A stretch of DNA of 64,000 nucleotides from Leptospira kobayashii. Lineage in GTDB: Bacteria > Spirochaetota > Leptospiria > Leptospirales > Leptospiraceae. Position 1 is the first letter of the stretch. Each line of letters starts with the position of its first letter. The translations under genes were made by a program, and so were the position numbers. This document shows positions 53,925-64,000 of the stretch, in pieces. The notes beneath the pieces were generated by a model that was given only the letters and a program-made list of their open reading frames with translations, did no database searches and was not told the DNA's origin. The stretch spans positions 804,001 to 868,000 of the forward strand of contig NZ_AP025028.1 of assembly GCF_003114835.2 (NCBI RefSeq). Reading direction: 5' to 3'.

Positions 53925-56900
53925 ATTTCATTAAAATTATCAGAATCATCATTTTAGGGATCATGCTTTTCCTCATTCAGTGCAGCGGTGCGGAAAATGC
54001 TTTTAAGAATTTTATTCCCACCGACAATTCACCTGCTGCGCCTAAGGTGATTGCATCTCTTCCCGCACCGGGGCAAACTGGCGTACCCAAAGACCAAAAG
54101 ATCATAATCACTTTTAACAAAGAAGTGGATAAACAGTCTTGCATTGCTGCTTTTACAATGCAGCCTCCCGCCACCGGACTCTTCGATGTTACCGGAAATG
54201 TGATGACTTTTACACCGTCCAGACAGTTTAGCGGAGCGATCACTTATGTTGCGAATCTGTCAAACCGTTGTGAAGATAAAAACGGCCGTGACTTGGAACA
54301 ATCGTATAATATAGATTTTTCGGTCAGCACCGATGTTCAACAACCTACAATCCTTTCTTTCCAGGCCAAAAAAAACAGCCAGGGTTGTTCCGCTGCAAGT
54401 CCCTATGTAGATGTGGTAAATTTTAAAAACAATGTTTATAGTACTACGGATGTATGTCCCAACTCATCCATTCTGATCAATTTTTCAAAGCCTATGGATC
54501 GTGGAACGGTAGAGTCCAATTTTTTAACGGTTCCTCAATTGATCGGTGCCTTTGTTTGGAGCGGCAATAACACCGTCTTGGAATTCACCCCGAATGAATT
54601 GTTGGCTACCGGAATCACGTATATCATTACCGTTTCAAACCAAGCCCAGGATTTGTCGGATAATCCTTTGCCGAAAAGTTATACTGCCAGCTTTACCGTG
54701 GGATCTGAAATATTGAAACCGCAGATTGCCATGCAGGACGGATATGTTAGAAACGGACTCGGTTGCAATCCGGGGACACTCGCTTCGACTTTGTACCCCA
54801 CCGGTCTTAGAAATGCGGTAGGAATATGTTCCAGCATCGTACAAGGTTATCAAAACTCTCCCGTTATCATTGATTTTACGGAAAGTCTCGATTTGACATC
54901 TGCCGATTCTTTGGTTACCATATCACCTAACATCAACGGAGTTAAATCATGGGCAACCAGTGCTCATCCTTTGTGCGGTTCGACCGGTTCTTGCGGTGCA
55001 GGTAGTCGTTTGACATTCACACCGATCGAACCTTGGCAGCATTCGGTGACTTATACAGTGACGTTCTCTTCCAATTTAAAGGACTTGGCGGGAAATCTAC
55101 TGGGAACCAATTATTCCTTTTCCTTTACCATCGGTAGCGATTTCCAAATTCCAAGAATCACTATGCAGGACGGATTCATTAACACCGGATTCGGATGTAC
55201 TCCCGGAACTCTTTCTTCCACAATCGATCCGGTAAACGGATTAAGAAATAAAACGGGCGGTTGTACGGGTGCGAGTGTGGGTTCATTGAATACTCCGATC
55301 TATATTCATTTCAGCGAAGATATGGACAGAGTGTCCGTTGAAAACGGGTTCTTTATCAATCCCAATGTCAACGGAGTGAAAACATGGTCGGCGAGTGCAC
55401 TCCCGTTATGCGGAACTACGGGTCCGTGCGGTACGAGTAGTTTGCTTACATTTACTCCTACATTGGATTGGCAAAACACAACATATACTGTGAGTTTGGG
55501 CAATTCCGCTTTGGATTCCGACGGCAATACGATAGGGACTTCCTATTCGTTTTCATTCACCGTAGGAACCGACCTGATACCGCCTAAATTGGATTATGCT
55601 ACAGGGCCTTTGCTCGGTGATTTGGCGCCTGCGTGCGGAGCGCTCGGAACAACTGTGATTCCTTCCATGTCTACCGGCGTTTGTCATTTGTTTAGCGGAA
55701 GTAGGATCCGACTGCGTTTTGACGAAGCGATGGATCAAAGTAAAACGACAAACGCTTTTTCCATCACTCCTTCCGTTAATGGTGTTGTTAGCTGGCCGAC
55801 TGCTACAGAGTTATTGTTCACTCCGAGTCAGAACATGAGTTTATTCACTCAATACCGTGTTTCGTTGAATTCCACCGCCGCAGATATCGCGGGAAACCGA
55901 TTGGCCTCGGATTTCATTTCCTATTTTACAACCGGAGACGGCGGTGCGGGAAACAATTTTCCGCCTACGGTTGCGGATGTACTAACCGATACTCAAGGCG
56001 GTCCCGCCGGTTGCAATGCAGGGATGGATGATTCCATCTCGGCTTCTTTTATCACCAATGTCTGTACGGATAACAGTGGTTTGGGGAATGGGGCGGCCTT
56101 TCAAGTTGTTTTCAGTAAAAACATGGAACAAAGTTTAACTGCTCAGGCTTTTTCCATCAGTCCCAGTGTTTCAGGGGTGATTACTTGGATTTCTCCTACG
56201 ATTATGAGATTTGTCGCCACTCAATCTTTGAATCCGAATGCTCAGTATATCGTAACGATCGGAGGAGGGGCAACCGATTCGAATGGAAACCGTATCGAAT
56301 CCTCTTATGTGAAATATTTCATGTCATCTTCGATCGGAGGTTATCTGGCATTAAACTCCATCGATTTGTCTACCGGAACAGTCGCAAACTGTTTGTTAGG
56401 TTCCGGATCGATTACGAATATTTTGGCGGCGGTAGTAAATAATGCATGTACCGGAAATCCTTTTGTAAACCCGATCTTACTCACTTTTTCACAGCCAATC
56501 AATCAATCTTCATTGGTAAACGGGTTTAGTATTTCTCCTTCTGTTTCCGGTTATTTCAGTTTTCCAACCGCATATCAGGCATTGTTCAACCCTGACGCTC
56601 TCTTGCAATACGGGAAACGATATACGATTACTATCCCGACATCCATTACGAATACCTCCGGTAGGGGAATGGCAAATACGATTTATTCAAGTTTTGTGGT
56701 GGGGGCTTTGGATTCCAATTTCCCAAGCATAGTCGGTGTCGATTTTGAAGTCAATGGAGACGGAGACGGGTGCGGGGTAGTCCCCAATGATTTTGTAAAC
56801 CAACCGAGCGGTTCGGTGTTAAGCCAAGTTTGTGCCGGAACACCTATCGTAGTTCATTTTAGTGAACCGATGGATACCAATTCTGCGATGAATGCCGTTT

Positions 56901-57589
56901 CATTCAGCCCATTTGCCAATGTAAACTATTCCTTTACGGGAAATGATATGACCATCACTCCATTGACAACGTTTGCAAGCGGGGAGGATTTTAGTTTTAC
57001 GATCTCGACGGGAGCAAGGGATTTAGCGGGAAATGCGCTCCAATCTTCCTTCACCTTGGGGTTCAAAACTGAAAATACATCGCCCAGAGTTGTTGCCATA
57101 GGAGTGGCAAGTCAAACGAATTGCTCCAGTTATACGGGGAACCTATATGCGGGAAATCCTGCCGGTGGCAACTCAAGTATGACCCAATGTTACTGGAGTG
57201 ACGGCTTGCAAATGTTATCTCCTGCCGCATACTCTCTTACGACTACTACTGCTCCCGCATGTCCTTCCAACTCTCTCACGGATGATATCAGGATCGTATT
57301 CAATCAGGCCATGGATCCTGTCGCCACTATCAATGCGATTTCCATGTCTTATATTTCGAATTCCGGCGGTTCGGGAATCAAAAAGAACAGCTGGCAGTGG
57401 AGCGATTCCTTTCATGTAGTTACAATTCAAGTTACAGATGTTAGTTTATGCGGAAACGATCTCCAGGCAATCACGAACGTAACATTACCGAATTATCCGT
57501 TTTATCTTGTGCAAGTGGATCAAACTGCCAAAAATGCTTCGGGCACTTCCTTATCTTCCGCTTTTAATTTCATCTTAGAGGGCAACTAA
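53921..57589 (+). CDS. Large Big_5-type Ig-repeat lipoprotein
   Basis: A 1222-residue predicted lipoprotein (LFLIQC, C21). Almost the whole length is a string of about nine to ten Ig-like domains of the Big_5/SwmA type, with the pattern [11 protein letters not shown], then [18 protein letters not shown] and AGNxLxxSYxFSFTVG. Between domains are Cys-containing inserts of similar sequence ([23 protein letters not shown]), suggesting disulphide-closed loops. It begins in an ATGA overlap with the TolC-like gene and ends at the base before the next start, so it is firmly part of the operon. Surface display is likely. Why an Ig-repeat protein travels with an efflux pump is unknown. Confidence 0.82.
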   Translation: MNFIKIIRIIILGIMLFLIQCSGAENAFKNFIPTDNSPAAPKVIASLPAPGQTGVPKDQKIIITFNKEVDKQSCIAAFTMQPPATGLFDVTGNVMTFTPSRQFSGAITYVANLSNRCEDKNGRDLEQSYNIDFSVSTDVQQPTILSFQAKKNSQGCSAASPYVDVVNFKNNVYSTTDVCPNSSILINFSKPMDRGTVESNFLTVPQLIGAFVWSGNNTVLEFTPNELLATGITYIITVSNQAQDLSDNPLPKSYTASFTVGSEILKPQIAMQDGYVRNGLGCNPGTLASTLYPTGLRNAVGICSSIVQGYQNSPVIIDFTESLDLTSADSLVTISPNINGVKSWATSAHPLCGSTGSCGAGSRLTFTPIEPWQHSVTYTVTFSSNLKDLAGNLLGTNYSFSFTIGSDFQIPRITMQDGFINTGFGCTPGTLSSTIDPVNGLRNKTGGCTGASVGSLNTPIYIHFSEDMDRVSVENGFFINPNVNGVKTWSASALPLCGTTGPCGTSSLLTFTPTLDWQNTTYTVSLGNSALDSDGNTIGTSYSFSFTVGTDLIPPKLDYATGPLLGDLAPACGALGTTVIPSMSTGVCHLFSGSRIRLRFDEAMDQSKTTNAFSITPSVNGVVSWPTATELLFTPSQNMSLFTQYRVSLNSTAADIAGNRLASDFISYFTTGDGGAGNNFPPTVADVLTDTQGGPAGCNAGMDDSISASFITNVCTDNSGLGNGAAFQVVFSKNMEQSLTAQAFSISPSVSGVITWISPTIMRFVATQSLNPNAQYIVTIGGGATDSNGNRIESSYVKYFMSSSIGGYLALNSIDLSTGTVANCLLGSGSITNILAAVVNNACTGNPFVNPILLTFSQPINQSSLVNGFSISPSVSGYFSFPTAYQALFNPDALLQYGKRYTITIPTSITNTSGRGMANTIYSSFVVGALDSNFPSIVGVDFEVNGDGDGCGVVPNDFVNQPSGSVLSQVCAGTPIVVHFSEPMDTNSAMNAVSFSPFANVNYSFTGNDMTITPLTTFASGEDFSFTISTGARDLAGNALQSSFTLGFKTENTSPRVVAIGVASQTNCSSYTGNLYAGNPAGGNSSMTQCYWSDGLQMLSPAAYSLTTTTAPACPSNSLTDDIRIVFNQAMDPVATINAISMSYISNSGGSGIKKNSWQWSDSFHVVTIQVTDVSLCGNDLQAITNVTLPNYPFYLVQVDQTAKNASGTSLSSAFNFILEGN

Positions 57590-58279
57590 ATGGTGTTTCG
57601 CAAATTTTTTCTTCCTAACCTATTTAAAATATTTTTGATTTTGAATATATTAATGTTTAACGGTTGTTTATTCGGAAAATACTTTAAATCTTCGGGAACT
57701 TATCAATCTGCCATTGCGAATTCATCCAAGAAAAATCTATTATTTTTCGGTAAAATAGAAAATCGTGATTCCAGATATACTCCGTTTCTTGTGGAAAACT
57801 TTAAAGACATGTTGCAAACTCAAATCATAGAATCGGGGATTCAGATTTTTGATATAATCCATGTCGATGAGCCGAAGAAGGAAGAACCGGTAGTGTCGGT
57901 TGATGGAGAGAACAAACCTATTTCCCTATCGGAAGGTCTGAACGCCATTTTGCTGAAATCAGCCATTAGTAACTCTCATGATATAGAAAAAAACAGGAGA
58001 AACGGTATCTTGAACAGTGAAGAAATTCGCGCTCTTGCCGCTGTTCACCAATTCAATTATTTTCTGCAAGGTGCCGTCGGGAATAATAATTCGGGAACAT
58101 TGCTGCAAGAGGATGAGAACTCGCTGGTATTTGCAAAATTATACAATGCAGACGGACAGTTGATAGGAGTAGTTAATTATTCCGTTAGCGGTCGCACGTT
58201 GGCGGAAGCGAACTTGTTACGGGAAGTTTGTAAAAAAATAGCAGATCGTTTAACGGAAATTATAGAAAAGAAAAAATAA
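57590..58279 (+). CDS. Small lipoprotein of the efflux operon
   Basis: A 229-residue predicted lipoprotein (LMFNGC, C26). Its ATG directly follows the TAA of the Ig-repeat gene. The segment KNLLFFGKIENRDSRYTPFLVENFKDMLQTQI (shown in part) and the later HQFNYFLQGAVGNN and VFAKLYNADGQLIGVVNYSV vaguely recall LpoB/CsgG-type periplasmic lipoproteins, but I would not assign it. It would sit in the inner or outer membrane facing the periplasm. Function unknown, with an assembly role for the pump possible. Confidence 0.7.
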   Translation: MVFRKFFLPNLFKIFLILNILMFNGCLFGKYFKSSGTYQSAIANSSKKNLLFFGKIENRDSRYTPFLVENFKDMLQTQIIESGIQIFDIIHVDEPKKEEPVVSVDGENKPISLSEGLNAILLKSAISNSHDIEKNRRNGILNSEEIRALAAVHQFNYFLQGAVGNNNSGTLLQEDENSLVFAKLYNADGQLIGVVNYSVSGRTLAEANLLREVCKKIADRLTEIIEKKK

Positions 58280-58285
58280 CAAAAT

Positions 58286-58876
58286 ATGAGAATATTAAAA
58301 ATTTCATTCCTCATGGCCGCTCTTATCATGACTCAAACTTGTAAAACCAGGAAAGAAGAGGCAAGTAAGCTTAGGGAAGAAGCCGCCTTAAAATTCACGG
58401 AAAGAAAATTGAACAAAGCAAAAGAATTGTATTCTCAGTCGCTTGACTTGGATCCCGATCATGAAGCATCTCTCTTTATGTTGGGAAAAATAGACTTTTA
58501 TAATCGGGATTTTCCATCCGCTGAAAAAAATTTTGAAGCTGTTGTCGATGAAGACGAATGCCATTCCGCCGGTTCTTATTGGCTGTATAAGATCAAAGGA
58601 TTGAAAGCGGAAGAAAGAAAAACAGCAATTGAAAAATTGAGCGGTCTTGCCAAAAAATTACCGAACCGTTGGGAAGTTGTATACACTTTGGGAACTATGC
58701 TTGAGGAAGAAGGTCGTATCGCGGAAGCGATTCAATTGTATCAGGAAGCGGTAAACGAAGAAACAAAGTTATCTTTGATTTATATGAGACTTGGTAGAAT
58801 ATACGAAAAGGCGGATATGAAAAAAATGGCGGAAAGGTATAATAAAAAAATGGAACAGTATAAGGAAAGGCAATGA
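58286..58876 (+). CDS. TPR lipoprotein of the efflux operon
   Basis: A 196-residue predicted lipoprotein (MTQTC, C19) with about four TPR units: EAALKFTERKLNKAKELYSQ, HEASLFMLGKIDFYNRDFPS, WEVVYTLGTMLEEEGRIAEA and LSLIYMRLGRIYEKADMKKM. It starts 6 bases after the preceding stop codon. TPR lipoproteins commonly scaffold envelope complexes, so a role in holding the pump together is a reasonable inference. It is not related in sequence to the TPR lipoprotein at 43912-44484 beyond the repeat type. Confidence 0.78.
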   Translation: MRILKISFLMAALIMTQTCKTRKEEASKLREEAALKFTERKLNKAKELYSQSLDLDPDHEASLFMLGKIDFYNRDFPSAEKNFEAVVDEDECHSAGSYWLYKIKGLKAEERKTAIEKLSGLAKKLPNRWEVVYTLGTMLEEEGRIAEAIQLYQEAVNEETKLSLIYMRLGRIYEKADMKKMAERYNKKMEQYKERQ

Positions 58877-58910
58877 GTTCAATTTGCCATTTTTCTACAA
58901 GAGTTAATAT

Positions 58911-60401
58911 ATGTTAAAGAAAGTTAATTCGATTTTGGAATTTCTCACTCCGATTATCCGCACTAGATTTGCAAAAATCGCTCTGTTATTTATGATCGGA
59001 CTTTCCATTTATTTACTGATTCCGAGCAGGATAGAAAGCAATAAAAAGAAAGAATCATCTTCGTTCTTTGATTGGCTTTGGAATCGAAATGTTAAGAAAG
59101 ATATAGATTTAAATACTGTTATAGTAAAAGCAAAGGAAATTCATCCAGAAAAAATCACTCCGAGTATTTCCATCTTGGGTGCCATTGATTTTGTGGAAAA
59201 AATAGATATAGTTTCCAAAACAGCCGGAAACATAAAATCGATTTCCGTAAAAGAAGGAGATCTTGTTTCGAAAGACCAAGTGATTGTTCAGATGGATACT
59301 TTGCAATTGGAATTGGAGCGTAGAAAGCAGGAATCGGGATACAATAGCGCCTTATCTTCGCTTAAATTGGCGAGAGAAAAATATTCAAAAGCAAGAGAAG
59401 CGGTGGAGATCCGCGTCTTGGAAGTGGAAAAAAGAAAAACTTCCGTTAAGGAATCCGAAGCGGAGCTTAACAAAACCAAGACGACTTTCGAAGGTAAGGA
59501 AGTTTTGTTCAGGGAAGGTGGGATCAGCAAGGAAGAATACGAACGAGCTCAGACAACTTTGATTTCCGCAGAAGCAAAATATCGGATCAGTTTTCGGGAA
59601 TGGGAAATGTCCCAGGTTGGCTTGCGTCCCCAGGATTTGATTCAGAACGGTTATCCTGTTCCGGTCAATCCGAGAGAATTAAAAGATACTTATATAGATT
59701 TCAATACAAGAATCGATAAGGCGGAAGTCGAAGTTGCACAATCCCAAGTAGAGGCTGCAAAAGCCGCCTTACAATCGACAGACGAACTTTTGAGAGCGGC
59801 GACGATCAGATCACCTATCAATGGTATAGTTGCCTATGCAAACAAACATGTCGGAGAATACGTAAACCCGGGCGGAGTGAGTAGTTCCGATCAGGCAATT
59901 TTGAATTTAATAGGAATCAATTCCGTATATGCAAAGTTTAGCGTACCGGAATCGGAAATGTCAAAAATCAGAAAGGGACATGCTGTAGATTTCACTTTGG
60001 ATATTTATCCTACGGAAGTATTCAAAGGAAAAATCGACGTGGTAAATCCTATGATCGATCCGAAGACGCACACACGCGATGTTAAAGTAAAGATAGAAAA
60101 CTTAAACAGGAGATTTAGTCCCGGAATGTTTGTTCGCGGAACCATTTATACCGGCGATCCGGAGATGGCTTTGCTTGTTCCTCAGGAAGCTCTAGTACCG
60201 AAAGAGAAGGAAAGAGCCTGGATCTTTGAAATCAAAAATGGAAAAGTATTCCGCTCCGATGTAAAAATCGGAAAAGAGGTAAAAGGAAATATCGTAGTAT
60301 CGGAAGGATTGGATCCGGGTTCCGTGGTAGCAATTGAAAAGTTAACTCAGCTTAAAGACGGAATGCTTGTTAAACCTGAATTTGAGGGTTCTCTTCACTA
60401 A
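58911..60401 (+). CDS. HlyD/AcrA-type periplasmic adaptor (membrane fusion protein)
   Basis: A 496-residue adaptor. One membrane anchor (about residues 20-43) precedes the barrel-sandwich half KTAGNIKSISVKEGDLVSKD. A long coiled-coil hairpin (about 145-300, with AEAKYRISFREWEMSQVGL in the middle) follows, then the second barrel-sandwich half AATIRSPINGIVAYANKHVG. Beta-barrel and membrane-proximal domains (DFTLDIYPTEVFKGKIDVVN, RRFSPGMFVRGTIYTG) complete it. It is longer than typical AcrA because of the extended coiled coil. It would link the RND pump to the TolC-like duct. The gene downstream starts 2 bases after its stop codon. Confidence 0.9.
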   Translation: MLKKVNSILEFLTPIIRTRFAKIALLFMIGLSIYLLIPSRIESNKKKESSSFFDWLWNRNVKKDIDLNTVIVKAKEIHPEKITPSISILGAIDFVEKIDIVSKTAGNIKSISVKEGDLVSKDQVIVQMDTLQLELERRKQESGYNSALSSLKLAREKYSKAREAVEIRVLEVEKRKTSVKESEAELNKTKTTFEGKEVLFREGGISKEEYERAQTTLISAEAKYRISFREWEMSQVGLRPQDLIQNGYPVPVNPRELKDTYIDFNTRIDKAEVEVAQSQVEAAKAALQSTDELLRAATIRSPINGIVAYANKHVGEYVNPGGVSSSDQAILNLIGINSVYAKFSVPESEMSKIRKGHAVDFTLDIYPTEVFKGKIDVVNPMIDPKTHTRDVKVKIENLNRRFSPGMFVRGTIYTGDPEMALLVPQEALVPKEKERAWIFEIKNGKVFRSDVKIGKEVKGNIVVSEGLDPGSVVAIEKLTQLKDGMLVKPEFEGSLH

Positions 60402-60403
60402 GC

Positions 60404-63400
60404 TTGAAATTCATACAAAAATTTGCGGTCGAAAGACCGGTTACCACATCCATGTTCTATTTGCTGATGATCTTGCTCGGTCTGGTTTCATTATCGGACT
60501 TAGAGATCAATTTGCTACCGAACATGGAGTTTCCCCGACTAACAATTATTACTCATTTCCAAAATGCCGCACCGGAAGAAGTTGAAAATTTGATCACAAA
60601 GCCGATCACCGAATCGGTCGGAACGATCAAAGGTCTGGAGAAAGTCACTTCCGAGTCTTTGGAAGGAATTTCTTTCGTTACATTGCAGTTCTCCTGGAGT
60701 ACTAAAATCGATTTTGCGGCAATGGAGGTAAGGGAGAAGGTGGATCTCATCCGAGGGGTACTGCCGGAGGAAGCTTCAAAACCTCTCGTATCCAAATTTG
60801 ATCCGAGTCAGTCCCCCATTCAGCAAATCGTATTTTTCCCAAAAGACAAAGAAAATATAAAAGATCTGCGGGATTTTCTAAAAAGGGAAATCAAAGGTTA
60901 TCTTGATCGTGTGGACGGAGTCGCACTTGCCCAATTTTCCGGAGGATTCCAAAGAGAAATTCAAGTGGAAATAGATCCTCAATCGATGCATGCACACGGA
61001 ATTTCTTTGAAAGCGATTCAGGACGCGGTAGAATCATCTAACCTGAATTATCCGGCAGGGCATATAGAAGAAGGAAGTCAGGATGTTTTGATCAGAACTA
61101 TGGGGGAATATTCAAATCCCGCACAAATCAGAGACACTATCATCAATCAAGCCAAAGGCGGTCCTATTAAGTTGAGTTCACTTGCGAAGGTGACGGACGG
61201 CTACAAAGAAAGAAAAGGTCTCGCTCTTTACAACGGTAAAGAAGCCGTCATCGTCTCCGTTTTTAAAGAGTCGGGAAAAAATACTGTGATGGTCTCCGAT
61301 TCGATGAAAGCCGAGTTGGAACGTTTAAGAAAACAATATTCCGATCAAGTCACATTCGATATAGTATATGACGAAGCTAGATTCGTAAAAGAATCCATCG
61401 ATAATATTTCCGGCGGACTTGTTTCCGGGGGTTTTCTTGCATTTTTATCTTTAATATTCATTCTGCGTAATATTCAAAGCCCGCTGATTCTTTTGAGCGT
61501 GCTTCCTATTTCAATCATAACTACGTTTCTACTTATGTATTTGAAAGGTTTGACTTTGAATGTCATGACCCTAGGAGGATTGTCCCTCGGGATAGGGATG
61601 TTGTTTGACTCCGGCAACGTGGTATTGGCAGCCATTGAAAGAAATATAAAGAAAGGAATTCCTTCGAAAGAAGCATCTCTGATCGGTGCACAGGAAGTCG
61701 CAGGATCGATCACTTCGGCGGTTTTAACGACTATCATTATATTTTTACCGATCGTATTTTTAAAAGGAATCATCGGAGTTGTTTTCGGTGAAATGGCTCT
61801 GACAATCACCTTTTCACTGTTAGTCAGTTTGGTCGTCTCATTGACATTGATACCTATGTTGTCCGCTCTGAGAAAACCAGGAGAAGAACTGAAACGGTTC
61901 AAGCTGGTTTCAAAAGCGGAAGATTTGGAAAATAGAATCGATGCTGGTTACGGAAAGTTATTATTAAAATATCTGAACCAACCGGGATATGCTTTTTTAT
62001 ACTTGGGAGTTTTGATTCTTTTGGTATTGGTCATAACTCCGAACATAGATAGGGAATTTATTCCGAAAGTCGATACCGGTGAATTTAAAATCGAAGTTCT
62101 GAATGAGAAGGGTTCTTCTCTCGAGTCGACTACGGAACTGGTAAGGTCGATTGAATCCGCTTTGGCAAAAGAAGAATCGGTAAAACATATAGTTTCTCTT
62201 GTCGGTTATAACGAAGATCAGATTTCCGTCAGATCCGGCGGAGAAATCGGTACCCACCAAGCACAGATTAGGGTTATCTTGAACTCACCTCGCAGCGAGA
62301 AGACAAAAGATTTTATTTCCCGGCTTCGTAGGAAGATGCAGTTTAGAGAAGGTATCATTGTCAACTTTCAACCGGAAGAAGATATGTTGGCAAAGATTCT
62401 ATCTCCCGAATCGAAGGCGATCAATTTGGAAATCGAAGGAAACGATTTATCCACTCTGAATCATATCGGAAATGTATTGAAAGCCGAATTATCGAAAATT
62501 CCGGGCATCGTTGATTTGAAGACAAGTATGGAGGAGAAAAACCGCGAGTACCAGGTGGTCTTCGAAGAAGACAAGATTGCAACTTTCGGTTTAACGCATT
62601 CTTATTTGGCCGGAGTGCTTAAATCCGCGATTCGAGGAACCGTCATCACTCGTTTGCGCATTGCCGACCAGGAATACGACGTAAGATTGCGGTACAAAGA
62701 ATCGGATAGAAAAAACAAGGAAGATGTTCGGAATATGATGATCGAGTTGCCTTCAGGACAATTCGTACGGCTTGGACAGATAACAGAGATTAAAGAAGGG
62801 AAAGGTTACGCATCCATTCTTAGGATCGGGCAATCAAGAGTCAATAAAATCAATGGAAACATAGATGGCACGAAACAAAGCACTACCATCGAAGAAATAG
62901 AAGAATATTTATCCAGAGTCAAACTACCTACAGGTTACAAAGTACACTTCGGAGGGGAAAAAGAGAGCATAGAAAAATCCACAAAAGAACTTTTTTTCGC
63001 ATTTGTATTTGCAGTCGTTTTAATCTATATGCTTTTAGCGAGTCAATTTGAATCATTTATAATTCCTGCTGTCATGTTGGTTACCATACCTTCGATTTTT
63101 GTGGGTATTGTTCCCGCACTTTTGATGACCGGCCATAGTTTCAATATCAGTTCTTTTACGGGAATCATTCTTCTTGTGGGAATCGTCGTGGATAATGCCG
63201 CATTATTTTACGAATACGTGGAAATTCTCCGACCCGATTACGCCACTTTGAAAGAAACGATTGTTTCCAGCGGGCAAGTGGTCCTTCGACCGATCATTTT
63301 AAACAATGGAACTACGTTACTCGGTTTGATTCCCGTAGCATTGGAAATAGGGGAAGGTACCGAGTTCCAATCTCCGATGGCAGTAACAGTGATTAGTGGG

Positions 63401-63493
63401 CTAATTGCTTCCGTTGTCTTGTCATTGTTTTTGATCCCAATCGTTTTCTATAATGTAATCGCATGGCAAGAAAAAAGAAAGAAACACCATTAG
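60404..63493 (+). CDS. RND-family inner-membrane efflux pump
   Basis: A complete 1029-residue RND transporter, the usual length. The N-terminal FAVERPVTTSMFYLLMILLG is followed by the porter loop, TM helices 2-6, the second periplasmic loop from about residue 555, and TM 8-12. In TM4 the motif reads GGLSLGIGMLFDSGNVVLAA: the first of the two Asp residues that relay protons in AcrB-like pumps is kept and the second is Ser. TM10 contains LVGIVVDNAALFYEY. The start codon is TTG, 2 bases after the adaptor stop. The substrate (drug, metal or lipid) cannot be told. Its C-terminal 31 bases overlap the next gene. Confidence 0.93.
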   Translation: MKFIQKFAVERPVTTSMFYLLMILLGLVSLSDLEINLLPNMEFPRLTIITHFQNAAPEEVENLITKPITESVGTIKGLEKVTSESLEGISFVTLQFSWSTKIDFAAMEVREKVDLIRGVLPEEASKPLVSKFDPSQSPIQQIVFFPKDKENIKDLRDFLKREIKGYLDRVDGVALAQFSGGFQREIQVEIDPQSMHAHGISLKAIQDAVESSNLNYPAGHIEEGSQDVLIRTMGEYSNPAQIRDTIINQAKGGPIKLSSLAKVTDGYKERKGLALYNGKEAVIVSVFKESGKNTVMVSDSMKAELERLRKQYSDQVTFDIVYDEARFVKESIDNISGGLVSGGFLAFLSLIFILRNIQSPLILLSVLPISIITTFLLMYLKGLTLNVMTLGGLSLGIGMLFDSGNVVLAAIERNIKKGIPSKEASLIGAQEVAGSITSAVLTTIIIFLPIVFLKGIIGVVFGEMALTITFSLLVSLVVSLTLIPMLSALRKPGEELKRFKLVSKAEDLENRIDAGYGKLLLKYLNQPGYAFLYLGVLILLVLVITPNIDREFIPKVDTGEFKIEVLNEKGSSLESTTELVRSIESALAKEESVKHIVSLVGYNEDQISVRSGGEIGTHQAQIRVILNSPRSEKTKDFISRLRRKMQFREGIIVNFQPEEDMLAKILSPESKAINLEIEGNDLSTLNHIGNVLKAELSKIPGIVDLKTSMEEKNREYQVVFEEDKIATFGLTHSYLAGVLKSAIRGTVITRLRIADQEYDVRLRYKESDRKNKEDVRNMMIELPSGQFVRLGQITEIKEGKGYASILRIGQSRVNKINGNIDGTKQSTTIEEIEEYLSRVKLPTGYKVHFGGEKESIEKSTKELFFAFVFAVVLIYMLLASQFESFIIPAVMLVTIPSIFVGIVPALLMTGHSFNISSFTGIILLVGIVVDNAALFYEYVEILRPDYATLKETIVSSGQVVLRPIILNNGTTLLGLIPVALEIGEGTEFQSPMAVTVISGLIASVVLSLFLIPIVFYNVIAWQEKRKKHH

Positions 63494-64000
63494 ACCCTTT
63501 GCCTGTTTCCGCCCTTTCTCCTCCATTGGATGAAATCTCATTTACGGAGAAACACAAAGTTGGTGTTATTATGGGATTTTTCTGTCTTCTGTTGATAGGA
63601 ATATTATGCGTATCCAGATTGTCTTTATCTCTATTTCCAAATACGGTTAATCCCGGTTTAACGATCGAAACGGAATACCATGGTGTGGGCCCCGAAAAAA
63701 TAGAAGAGATCATTACAAAGCCGATTGAAGAATCGATCTCTACAATCGGAGGAATCAAACAATTATTTTCCATTTCGGAAGAAGGCAAATCCAAAGTTCA
63801 CGTTCAATTTGAATCGGATGCGGATCTGGATACAAAATCTTTGGAGATACGGGATAAAATCGAACAAGCATCCATCTACTTTCCCAGGGAAACACAGAAG
63901 CCTGTTGTTCTGCAATTTGACCCTTCTCAACAACCTGTTTTCATAATCACATTATCCAGTTCCGTTTTGAACTTAACGGATCAAAGAGACATTGCTGATC
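63463..64000 (+). CDS. Second RND-family efflux pump, 3' end outside window
   Basis: An ATG at 63463 opens a frame that stays open to the window end (179 codons). MARKKKETPLDPLP is followed by a first membrane helix (VGVIMGFFCLLLIGILCVSR), then LSLSLFPNTVNPGLTIETEY, HGVGPEKIEEIITKPIEESI and RDKIEQASIYFPRETQKPVV, the standard start of an RND porter domain. It overlaps the end of the first RND gene by 31 bases in another frame. Two RND subunits in tandem suggest a heteromeric pump (MdtB/MdtC-like arrangement) or two pumps sharing one adaptor. Confidence 0.88.
   Translation, partial: MARKKKETPLDPLPVSALSPPLDEISFTEKHKVGVIMGFFCLLLIGILCVSRLSLSLFPNTVNPGLTIETEYHGVGPEKIEEIITKPIEESISTIGGIKQLFSISEEGKSKVHVQFESDADLDTKSLEIRDKIEQASIYFPRETQKPVVLQFDPSQQPVFIITLSSSVLNLTDQRDIAD

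Noticed and set aside
52311..64000. The efflux operon as the secretion system of the giants
   Set aside because: It encodes an RND pump and adaptor, which export small molecules, not an ABC-type protein exporter. The giants carry N-terminal signal-like sequences, so type I export is unlikely. The two operons are divergent neighbours only.

Overview
The window is chromosomal DNA of a Leptospira-type spirochaete. The evidence is the moderate, AT-leaning base composition, many short lipoproteins with spirochaete-style lipoboxes, and very large Leptospira-type repeat proteins; a membrane 7TM/AraC regulator and a kinase-ATPase-GAF-SpoIIE giant are consistent with this. I cannot name the species. 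I recognised no rRNA, tRNA or CRISPR by eye.

Region 1 (1-21.8 kb) is ordinary chromosome. It holds a truncated hypothetical gene, a chemoreceptor with a promoter/inverted-repeat signal, a nucleoside deoxyribosyltransferase, succinate-semialdehyde dehydrogenase (gabD, minus strand), a likely four-gene plus-strand run (PotD-like lipoprotein, LOG-family hydrolase, DinB-fold protein, metallophosphoesterase), ornithine aminotransferase (rocD, minus), a PilZ-like protein, an SDR dehydrogenase, the 1880-aa signalling protein, a membrane-bound AraC regulator, an SBBP-repeat lipoprotein and an alpha/beta hydrolase.

Region 2 (22-42 kb) is the most unusual part. Near-identical giant genes on the minus strand are arranged as cassettes separated by direct copies of one 0.4-kb non-coding repeat. 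From low to high coordinate the order is: repeat B, interrupted by an integrase-type mobile element; repeat C; cassette 1 (5'-truncated giant ending in an M23 peptidase-like domain, then a lipoprotein); repeat D; cassette 2 (5'-truncated giant ending in an M15-like domain, then a lipoprotein); repeat E; cassette 3 (complete two-gene head plus a full-length giant with an unrecognised tail and a cytoplasmic partner); repeat F. The giants are almost identical up to the peptide GADVIAGAG and then switch to unrelated tails of about 250 aa, each followed directly by a different small gene. This is the architecture of a polymorphic toxin/immunity locus with silent, repeat-bounded tail cassettes.

Region 3 (42-52 kb) holds a methyltransferase, a MORN-repeat protein and a second complete giant operon. 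That giant (2269 aa) carries a HINT autoprocessing domain near its C-terminus and is followed by a TPR lipoprotein. The two full-length giants also differ completely over one internal Cys-containing block (about residues 378-521 in one, 377-501 in the other) inside otherwise near-identical sequence, so there are two variable modules per protein.

Region 4 (52.3-64 kb) is a tightly packed plus-strand operon for a tripartite efflux system: a TolC-like outer-membrane factor, a Big_5-type Ig-repeat lipoprotein, two small lipoproteins (one TPR), an HlyD-type adaptor, one complete RND pump and the start of a second RND pump that overlaps the first and runs off the window. All functional statements come from reading motifs by eye; no database search was run.
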